A DNA stretch of 64,000 bases, taken from the NCBI RefSeq assembly GCF_019320115.1, contig NC_089585.1, positions 143,263,600-143,327,599 on the forward strand. Direction: 5' to 3'. The DNA comes from Miscanthus floridulus. Taxonomy: Eukaryota; Streptophyta; Magnoliopsida; Poales; Poaceae. Positions 9,959 through 19,500 of the stretch are shown here, one piece after another. Each line of letters starts with the position of its first letter. Position 1 is the stretch's first letter. The position numbers and the translations under genes are program-made. The notes under the pieces were generated by a model. That model was not told where the DNA came from. It saw nothing but the letters and a program-made list of their open reading frames with translations, and ran no database searches.

Positions 9959-12706
9959 GAGAAAATCCCCTGTATGCCATCAAAACTTATAAGCATCCCT
10001 TACTTGCCATCATAAATTATGCAATCCCTTAAGAGCCATCAATATAGATTTGTGATCCCTCATACGCCATTACCGTCATACAATAGTTAGGTTACTGTTA
10101 AGTGATATGATGAAAAGACAATTATACCCCTATTAATTCTATAGTCTCATCCCTTACATGCCATTGCACTAATAATAATCAACAGTATATACAAGAGATC
10201 TCTATATACAAACGGAATGCATCATTTTTTAAAGGAGACATGTATAATTGAACACAAAATAACAGCAACATTTGATTTGCATTCAAGCATCGTTTTTAAG
10301 CAGCCATTGCCGTCCATACAAGCATATCTCCATGCAGCCATTGTTGTCCATACAAGTAAGCATTGATGTCCATTATAGCATCATTTTCAAGCATCCAAAT
10401 AGCAATATAAGCAGCTGATAGCAGATAGTAGCCCACATAGGCCAAGCAAAATAACAGGAGAGTTTCACAAAGACCAAGCAAAATAAGAAGTGCCCCAAAG
10501 AAAATGAACTGCATCAGCTACAAATTGAGGTCTGGAAGCTTTCTCTTGCTCCTGATATGTGCGGCAGGGCTACTCCTTTGAGGGGTTTTGCTTCTAGTAC
10601 ACATAGCTGGACTTTCAGGTGGGGCTGGAACTTCTTTCTTCTTTTTCTTCCCTGCTTCCTTGTTCTTTTTCTTCTCCACTGCCTTGACCTTCCCTTTAGC
10701 CTTTTTCTTTTATGTAGCCATCTAGGTGGTAGGAGGTGGTTGCAGTTTCACCTGAAGACAACAAGGAGAACTCAAGGGAAAGTGGCTCAGGTTGGTTTGA
10801 GCCCTTTCCAGACCTGCCCAAGAGCTGTAAGCACTTTAGGATAATAACAAGATTGATGTTGAAAAATAATATGTAAGCACTAAAACGAAAATACCTTATA
10901 GAGTTTCCTGAGCTAAATGAGGTACCTTGATTGTAATAGAAAAGAATGCAGGTTTTCACAAAAATATCAGAATGTAATCATACCAAAAAATAGAGAATGT
11001 AAGTGTACAAATTCATACCTAGCAGGAAAAAGCATTTTTTTAGGTGCTGGGTCTACAGGGACAATGCTGCTCTCACTTGATGGTTGAATGAGTTTCTTTC
11101 TTTTCTTTGGAGGACCCCTATGTTTCATTAACAACATGAAAATAATATGAGCTACCTATTCAGTTGGAAATTGGTAAAAGTGCAATTGTGAGAACAAATC
11201 AGAATGCTTACTTCACACCTTGCATTGCTGCTATATCTTCAGGGTCACCATTTTTGCAATTATACCAGCGATGGCCATATCCCTTGCAAATGGGGCATTG
11301 ATGTGAACCTTTCTTTCTTGTTGTGATGCTCCCTGCCTCTGTAGATCCTTTGAACCTCTGGGTATGTCTTCTACCACCGGTCGCTTTAAGGAGTGGTGGA
11401 TACATGAAGAAACCATGGTTTGATTCTGGCCATTGTGACTTGTCAGGCATAGCTGGGATAAGGGTCTCATATGCAGCTCTAAACTTCTCAACTGAATAGT
11501 ACATGTCAACATATTTCTCTAATGGTTCCCTAAGATGAGTGATGAATGCAATGGCATGTCTACAAGGAATGCCTGAGATTTGCCATCTTCTACATAGACA
11601 AGTTCTTTCAGCTAGGTTGACAACAAATTTGAAGCCACTGCCACCCTTCACTGACACATCTGCAAGAATGTCCCCACTCCTCTAAAGCATTGTGAAGGTC
11701 CGTAAAATTACATCAATCAGAATTCACGACCTTACTGCATCTAAAGCATGAGAACTCCTTCCTACGCTTTTTTAGATTGCCAACGAGTCTGATTTCCAGT
11801 AAGTAACTTGACTTTGGGTCCATCCTATGAATGAACGGACCATCAAAACTATATATTCTACAACAATTTCAATTATTTTCCCTAATTGCAATCAGACAAA
11901 TGTAGAAGGAAAAGTATAAGAACAGTTCTTACCCTTTAGGAAGCCAAGAAGTGTCACGGCCTTGTGAAGGCATCACCATGCCTCTTCGGCTACTCATCTT
12001 CAGATCATGAGCTGCCCTGCTTGGTGTCTCTCCTTCTGCGAGGCGGACGAAAGCCGAAAACCGATGAAGAACAGGAGCCACGCAACGCAGTCACGACGGT
12101 GGGGGCGATGCGATCACGGTCGGTGGCGCGCGCAGTCTGTGGGGGCGCGCCGCGGTCACGGCAGGTGGGGGAGTAGCCCGGCAACGAGGCAGGAGGCGCG
12201 CGCACGCAAGCGGTGGAGGCGCGCGCGGCCAACTGATGAGGGCGGCGCAGTCAGGCATGGGGGTGGCGCGACCAGGCTGTTGGGGGCGGCACGACCTGGA
12301 GGTTGGCGCCTCGTCCTCACGAAGCAGAGCCGAGGAGGCGGAGCGAGACGTGGGGCTCTCGCCCGGGAGATCGGCGCCCACCGCCAGGAATCGCCTCGAG
12401 TCGATCTAGGGTTTCTCTGTTTGGATGAGGCCGTGTTTTTTTTATCGGCACTTTGATGAGGCCATGCGTGTTGCGGCAGCTGATGAGGCTGGCCTGGACT
12501 GGAGGTGTCCGTGAGGACTGAAGAGGGGTAGAAAAGGATCTAAATTGACGGCGTTATAACGGTTGTTCCTGAATCTCAGTCATTAGTCAATTTAGTGGCA
12601 AATAAGGGATCATAAATCTATATTGATGGCTCTGAAGGGATTACATAATTTATGATGGCAAGTAAGGGATGCTTAGAAATTTTGATGGCATACAGGGGAT
12701 TTTCTC
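9959..12706. mobile_element. Internally deleted MULE with 9-bp target duplication
   Basis: TIRs of about 105 bases begin GAGAAAATCCCCTGTATGCC at 9959 and end with its complement at 12706. The 9-bp duplication aagatttga is perfect (9950-9958 and 12707-12715). The interior carries the first exons and the C-terminal exons of a minus-strand transposase gene but lacks the catalytic middle. Its right third (12000-12450) is GC-rich and reads like a promoter and leader. The element is therefore probably non-autonomous. Confidence 0.92.
10518..11997 (-). pseudogene. MuDR-type transposase remnant, catalytic centre deleted
   Basis: On the minus strand a first exon (11997-11933, MSSRRGMVMPSQGRD) ends at a GT donor. 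A second short exon follows near 11850-11700 (FDGPFIHRMDPKSSYLLEIR). The frame then meets a stop near 11687 and jumps to the C-terminal part. That part (11680-11218) has a SWIM zinc finger, CLCRRWQISGIPCRHAI, and a CCHC knuckle, CPICKGYGHRWYNC. Later exons near 11116-11030, 10840-10738 and 10690-10518 are Lys-rich and end in KLPDLNL followed by TAG at 10520-10518. SWIM and zinc knuckle in this order are typical of MURA-like transposases. The DDE domain expected between the two halves is missing, so the protein cannot catalyse transposition. Confidence 0.85.
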
Positions 12707-12715
12707 AAGATTTGA

Positions 12716-13254
12716 TTGCCTAAGCGATTACTTCACTTCACCTGTGTCTATTACGTTGGGAGGGACACCGATGGGGCTCGCCATCCATAGTCCATAACCA
12801 TAAAGTTAGCCTGTTGGCGCCCGCCACCTTCCGCTCCCACGTGACATGAAGAGAGAAGATGATGGCCATGTACTACTAGGCTGGCACTGGAAGAGCGGGG
12901 AGGGGGCAGCAGTTTGGCTCGCGTCGCTGCCACGCTGCGCTGCAGACTGCGGCGTGGCAGCAGCACCTCATCTGGCATCTGGGTAACTGTGTTTTGGGGC
13001 CTGCTAGTGCCAGTGCCACTCTCCGGCCCCGCATCCTAGCATGGCACACATGTTCCCGATTCCTCCTCGCGGAAGCGATCAGCAGGCAGCAGCACGCACG
13101 CAGACGAAGCATCGATACCATACGTACCGTCGGGGCGGGGCAGGGCAGGCAGGCAGGCCGATTAATGATGCTTCGCCTCCGACGCGACACGGACCCGGAG
13201 GCAAAAATGACAAAACTCAAGGACACCAACACGACGACGACGACATCCAATGAT
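12716..13254. other. Intergenic, no supported gene
   Basis: GC-balanced DNA with overlapping open frames on both strands but no recognisable domain, start context or splice pattern. I see no gene here. Confidence 0.4.
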
Positions 13255-13400
13255 CCAATCCAGCGGATACGTACGTACTGGCCTCTGCATGCTGAAGCAT
13301 GTGTACATATACGTACAAAACGGACATGCGACATCCAATCCAGCGCGGATACGTACGTACTGCCTCGCATGCTGCAGCATGCGTACATACTGTACGTAGC
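13255..13400. repeat. 80-bp direct repeat, two copies
   Basis: Copies begin ccaatccagcg at 13255 and 13335. Each continues through ggatacgtacgtact and a catgctg(a/c)agcatg palindrome. The repeated cgtacgtac and gcatgc palindromes give it a strongly symmetrical composition. Confidence 0.8.
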
Positions 13401-13623
13401 AGGAGACAGGAGTAGTACAAATCACAATCAGACAGGGCAGCAGCCAGCAAAGGCGCCGTAGGCCGTACATTCATATACGCCGCGGCCGAAACATGACATG
13501 AATGGGCAACGCCGCAACGGGATGGGACGGGACTACGGCCTACGGGAGGCCACGTTGTGTTGGTTGCCAGAAACAATTTTTTTTTTAATTTAAAGGACAG
13601 AGACAAGTTCAGATCCGGCCGCT

Positions 13624-13838
13624 GAACTAACCAACTAACCTGTGTAAACTTAAAAACTACCGATCAGAATTACTAGATGTTGATCCAATGAATGGGGTGA
13701 GAGGTGGGAATTTTTTACGCTTAAACCCTCCACCCGCCGGCTTTTTTTTACGCTTAAGCTCCCTAACCCCATCCATTGGATCAACATCTAGTGATCTTGA
13801 TAGATAGTTTTTAAGTTTGCATAGGTTGGTTGGTTTGC
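13624..13838. mobile_element. Near-palindromic MITE (foldback element)
   Basis: About 90 bases on the left (aaccaactaacc, taaaaacta, actagatgttgatccaatga) are repeated in inverse order on the right (attggatcaacatctagt, tagtttttaa, ggttggttggttt). The short centre contains two copies of a tttttacgcttaa motif. The whole can fold into one hairpin. Confidence 0.8.
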
Positions 13839-13925
13839 ACCTGATATGTTGCCTTCAGTTGGCCCTGCGAGAAGACAGATACTTGCAAGGTTCACGCATA
13901 GAGCTATGGAAGACCAGAAACGTTG

Positions 13926-14122
13926 TACTCCCTCCATCGAATAAATTGTAATTCTAAATTTAAAACACAACTCGAATTTTTAAAATTTGTTTGAATTTAT
14001 ACTAATAGATTTGCTATAAAACCATATTTTATAGCATTGTTTTTATAGATGTAGTTAAACCTGAAATCGTATGACTCCTCGCAGAGTCACAATTGTATTC
14101 CCTTTAAGAATGGAGAGAGTAG
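13926..14122. mobile_element. Stowaway-type MITE
   Basis: It starts tactccctccatcg and ends atggagagagtag, with AT-rich DNA between. Ends and size fit the Stowaway group, though the inner inverted repeat is weak. From 14123 to 14590 there is only a truncated fragment of a similar element (near 14320-14400) and no gene. Confidence 0.6.
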
Positions 14123-14589
14123 ACTAGAAGGGGGAGCGACAGTGGCGGAGTTTGAACACGATTTTAGGAGGAGCCAACCCACGATAAAGAACAAATAACA
14201 CAAGAAAATGAGAGAGTGCATTTCAACCTCAAGTAGCAATTTGACCTTGTACATATCTATTATATTCGTCCAGGAATGCAAAATTTAGAGGGGATGGGGG
14301 CATGACTCTTTAGTTACTCACTGCGTTCTAAAATACTAGAGTTCAAAATTTATCTTGCAATAAGTGCGATTCTAATTCTTGGCCCACCTATAAGTACAAG
14401 GTTTAGCTACTTTTTTTTAATTTTTCTAATGTGCAAAGGGCTCATGCTGACGTGCATCATCCTCTTGTTAACACTAATTTGCCTAAGATGTCTTAGAATT
14501 GCACTTACTTGGGATCCACTGAATAGGCTCACGTACACCTACGTGGCGAGTGACATTGACACACGGTTAGGATCGTGAGGCTCACGTAC

Positions 14590-14722
14590 ACCAGAGCCGT
14601 AACTGGATCGGCTGATATTAAAGCCGGCTGATAAGTCGGTCTTGGCTAATTTATTGTAAGAGAAAAATACTGTAGATTCTAACTGATAAACCGGCTGATA
14701 AATTCAAACGAACAGACCCTCG
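14590..14722. mobile_element. Family-A MITE (gctgataa / gagagaaaaatac type)
   Basis: First of about fourteen copies in the window of a short grass MITE. The shared core is ttat(t)gtgagagaaaaatac between blocks of the type ggctgataa(g/a)c, and the ends resemble gttcgctt...aagcgaac. This copy reads gccggctgataagtcggt, then taagagaaaaatactgta, then aaccggctgataaat. Confidence 0.7.
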
Positions 14723-14993
14723 CTTCCGGACGACCGGGTCTACAGTCTCCATCTCATCTTTGACTTCATTGTTGCTGACGAGACTGAGACCGCGAGAGGG
14801 AGAGTAGTAGGGATAAGGGAGTGCACCAGCCGTCCGTCCAGCCGGTGGAGTAAAACCGATGGACGGCGCCACGGCGGAGACAGCTGAGACTGGACGGCCG
14901 GCCGGCAGTACCGCTCGCACGGTCGCGCTCCATGTAGCAGCAGCACAGACACACCCAAGCTGTCGCTGGCCATGCCCCATCCACCGTCATGGC

Positions 14994-15848
14994 TAGGGAT
15001 GAAAACGAAAATGATAATTTCCGATTTTCGGAAATCGTTTTCGAGTTTTTTTTTTTCGATTTTCAGGCCTAAACGAAAGCGGTAGCGGTAATCGAAAAAA
15101 CAAAAACGATAACGGTAAAAATAATCGGAAACAAAAGCGAAAATGATTTTGTCGTCTTTCGATCGTTTTCGAAGATTACCGTATTTAGCCGGTAATTTAC
15201 CGTCGGTAGTTACCGATTCAAAGGCCTTGAATCAATGAATCCTAATTTATTTATGGACACGCAAGCATATAAGGCAAATATTTTTTTTTGAAAATGAACT
15301 ATATAGCAAGTATTTCATCAAGAAGGCAATGAGACAATCAGCTAATCACCGTGACTCTAGCCAATCAGCGTTGGCTGATTGAATCATGTTCACTGGACAA
15401 GGAATTCTAGTAATTTATGTTTTTATCACTATGCTATGTCAGGTCAACTTAGAACTTGATCATTTATTTGTTTTTGTCAAGAATTGTCGTACTGTTACCT
15501 GGTTTGCCACTATTTGAGATCTAAGATGGTGTGAACTATGTGGTTCTAGTTTGTGGTCTTGTCAATTGTGGTTTTATTTATTATTGTCATGTGAGATAAG
15601 TCGAGTTATATGGCTCTTCTCATGTTCTACGGTTTGGCGTGTTTATCATTTTTTAGATATCGTTCTCATGGATTCCGGTCATTATCGATATATTTTCCGA
15701 TCGACTACTTTCGTTTTCGAAATTACCGGAATATCAGTGTCGTATTTGTTTTCGACAATATCATATCAATTTTGTTTTTGAGAAAAAAAATGTGAAAATG
15801 AAATTGATTTGGCCTTCTATCAATCGTTTCCGTTCGTTTTCATTCCTA
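14994..15848. mobile_element. hAT-like non-autonomous element, 855 bp
   Basis: The left end TAGGGATGAAAACGAAA is matched in reverse by the right end GTTCGTTTTCATTCCTA. An 8-bp duplication with one mismatch flanks it (gtcatggc at 14986-14993, atcatggc at 15849-15856). TAGGGATG ends and 8-bp duplications are typical of hAT elements. The interior is made of cgaaaac/ggtaat motifs and has no transposase frame. Confidence 0.78.
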
Positions 15849-16164
15849 ATCATGGCGGTAATCATCGTACTCGTCTGGGTAAAGTGGCTCTGACTCTCCG
15901 TATACACGTAAAGAAGAGATTGTGAGACACGTCGCCTCCGGTGCACGGGAAATGCGCAGTACCACCGAACGCGCACACATGGGTGTACCCTAAAATTTCT
16001 AAAAAAAATCTAGAAAAAGGTGCGATTCAGTAGAGGTTGGACCATGGTGGGTAGCATCTCGCTGCACAGCACTACCACTGGACTGTAAGTCCATTCGCGG
16101 TTCAAACTCTTTTGATGGCACATTTGGCAGAGTGTGATTTTGTCACCAGGATCACTGAATGTAC

Positions 16165-16320
16165 CAGCCCAGCCCAGGCCGATGGACCCGTTTCGGGCCT
16201 ACATTTTGTCAGCGGCCCATCTTGCGGAACGGACGTCCGGAGCTACTCTCTCACAAGGCCGTGGGCCATCTTTCCACCAGTGCCATCTCGTGTCGAGCAG
16301 GCGCGGCCCAGCCCAAACCT
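16165..16320 (+). promoter_or_regulatory. Promoter region of the MEMO1-like gene with GGCCCA motifs
   Basis: Several GGCCCA/TGGGCC motifs (near 16170, 16213, 16262 and 16303) lie 270-420 bases upstream of the start codon. Such site II-like elements are common in promoters of plant housekeeping and growth genes. No clear TATA box is visible. Confidence 0.4.
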
Positions 16321-16585
16321 GACAGATGGCGATCAGCTAAGCAGCTTGCTGCTTGCAGTTGGTTACACAAGCGGCGCACTCACGCCACGCACGGCACGGC
16401 CGGCTCGATCAGCATCCATCCCCAATCCCGCACCCGCCCACCCGACTCGCAATCCCTAGCAGCGCCGCGGGCAGGGAGGCGCGGCGCACAGGCACGGCAG
16501 GCAGGGGGGCCGGAGGCGGCACGTAGCACACGGCAGGTCTGCACTGCAGCAGGCACAGGCTGGGGTAGGAACTCTGAATCGATCG

Positions 16586-19500
16586 ATGGAGCGCGTGAGG
16601 AGGGCTTCGCACGCCGGGTCTTGGTACACGAACAATGGTACTTCGTAATTTCACAATTCTCCTGTCATGTTGATTTTCAGGTGCGGTTTGCTTCACTTGT
16701 TCTGTCTTGTTCGAGGCATAGCCTATTAATTGACACTGTTGGTGTAGTTTCACTTGTCATCGCTAACCTTAGTTTCCTGCTAGTTTGTTTGTTTGGAGTG
16801 GAGTGATGTATTGCTGCCTCTAACTGTTACTGTATTACTGCTGAGGCCGCGTAATCGGCCTAATTGTACTGCAGAATTGCTACTCAGTGGGTGACACATT
16901 GAGTACCAGGCCACTGATTTTGTAAACTCCCAGGACATCAATTATTGATGCATGCACTGCCTTGTCTTTTCCTGTTCAGTAAACGTATTTGTTTTTTTTT
17001 TTCGATCAATTCAGGGGAGCGGCGCTCCACTTACTTTATTGAACGAAGGGGCCATAAGACAGGCTCGACTTTACAATCATTGCCCCGGCATACCAGGGAC
17101 GGGATACATGAGAGTGAGAGAGAAATACAGGGGAGGGAGAGGGGTTTTTAACTACAGGAGAACAAGACAATCTTGGATATACATTTTCCAGGCATCGATC
17201 GTGATCCTATCTCTTCTGTATCGGCAGCCCCAGCGGTCAAGATCTTTGATGACCCCGCGGAGAACGGCAATGGACGGGACGTCCTCGTTGTCGAAAATCA
17301 TGGCATTCCGAGCTTTCCAAATGTGCCAGAGAGAGATGAACATAACGTCGATCCTGACCTTGGCAGGGAGGTCCAGCTCATGACCAATGCGCCATGGCTG
17401 ACACTGAAGACCTTCAGGAACCGTCACATGCAGGCATCGCCAGATTCTCCGCGCTCTTGGACAGGAAGCAAAGATGTGGTCACCAGTCGCGATGATGCCT
17501 GAGCAGGCGGGGCAGTACGAGTCCTCCAGCAGTAAACGTATTTGTAATGAAGTGAATTTCATCACTGCAGCATCTGCACCCAGTATCCTTTCGATGCAGT
17601 GAACAAATGCAGAGTTTCAACTGATAATAAACTTTTAAGGGATATAAAAAGATGCTTCCTATTTCCCCTTTTGCTTAAGTCTTTGGTTTACTATTTGGGT
17701 TGGGTTGTCATCTCCTAAAGTCTAAGTACTGCTCCATGTTTACAATTAGCCAGGAAGCTGGACGAGGAACTCAGTGGTTGGCTGGGGGCAGCTGGTCTAA
17801 CCAAGTCTCCTGATGTTAGGGCAGTAATTGCACCGTAAGTTGGTATTTATTGTAGGATGTTGGATGCATGCTGAGTACTGCTATTCTGTTGTGACATGCT
17901 TTACTTGCTTCTACAGCCACGCTGGTTATTCATACTCAGGCCGATGTGCAGCTTATGCTTTTGGCAACATTGATCCAACTAACATGTGAGTCATTTATCA
18001 TGTTGCTATAGTTTTCTGCTAGTATTTCCAGATGTAATAACAAATGAATGCTCTTGTTAATTCTATGACTACTTAATATCATGGATGTTTTCTTATACCA
18101 TTGATTTCCTTGGAAAAGCTAGTCTTTAGTCAATGCAAGACATGAAGTTTCTACATTGTTAAAATTTCAAATCTAATGTATTACTTTGTAACCGGTACAG
18201 ACTTTAAGTGAAGGGTTATTCATACATTATTTCAATGTTGTTTCCATATACGTACTTCATTCTGCCCCTCACAAAAAATGCACTTCATTGTACACTCTAT
18301 AATATCATTCTAGCTACGTTCAATTGGTTACTATAACTATTTCTCCTCAAAATGCTCAATGTTAACGGTCTGCTGTTTTTTTCCTCTGTGCATGTAATTC
18401 AGTTCTCGGGTGTTTCTGCTTGGCCCTTCTCATCACTACTACACTCCAAAATGTGCTTTAACCAGGGCTTCTGTCTATTGTACCCCAATTGGGGATTTGC
18501 CAGTGGACCAGGAAGGTGGGTGCCTACTCAATCTGAATGGTTGAATTTTTTTAGCCTAGTTCTGTATATGTACTGTGCATGTTAATCAATCAACCAGTTT
18601 AATATAAGAGTGCATGCTATTTTTTTTGCTAATGGTGTCTTGTGTAAGTTTTTATTTGTATATCTTTTTTATACCAGTATTGCTATCTGGTTCTAATATG
18701 GATGCAATGCAATATGTTCAGTATTAGAGGGATTGTAAAACTACATTGTCTACGTAATCTGGGATGCACCATTGTAAAATTTGCATCTGAGACATTTCTA
18801 GATATTTATCTGTGGCCAGTAGGTTTCGCGTGAGCTTGTGACAACCTGGAATGTCTTGTTTAGCCCACTTTGTTGATTGAACTTGGCATGATGAGTTTTC
18901 CTTTCAAATGGGTCCATTCCTCCCCTTTCTGAATATTTTAATACTCTCTCCACCCCATATTATAGGTTGTTTTGGCTTTCCTAGATGTATAGCTTTTGCT
19001 ATGCACCTAGATATACAATATGTCTAGATACATAGTAAAAAAATTATATACTTAGAAAAGTCAAAATGACGTATAATTTGGAACGGAGGGAGTGCATTAT
19101 TATAATACTTATTTTCCCGATACCAAGGAAACCAACGCTGCATGAAAGTTTGAATTTAATATATTTCTATTTTACTCTACTGATTTCCACCATTCTAGTC
19201 ATCGAGGAACTCAGTGCTACTGGAAAATTTGAATTTATGGATCTTAGTGTGGATGAAGCTGAACATAGCATGGAAATGCATTTGCCCTACCTTGCTAAAG
19301 TATTTCAAGGGTAAATCCTTTGTTAATATGTTTATATCCATTTAGTAGTCTTTTTGGAACCAAACTCTTGTCTCTACACATACTTATTTTTTCTCTTTCT
19401 GTGTTGATTTGACAGACATACTGTGAAAGTCGTCCCTATCCTTGTTGGTGCACTTAGCTCCCAAAGTGAAGCCATGTATGGACAGCTGCTCTCCAAATAT

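Noticed and set aside
12007..12456. 149-codon plus-strand frame in the MULE
   Set aside because: It lies in the GC-rich promoter/leader of the transposase gene, has no domain and overlaps equally long frames in other registers.
12876..13470. Several overlapping 100-170 codon frames on both strands
   Set aside because: They span tandem repeats and palindromes (cgtacgtac); no domain, no splice logic.
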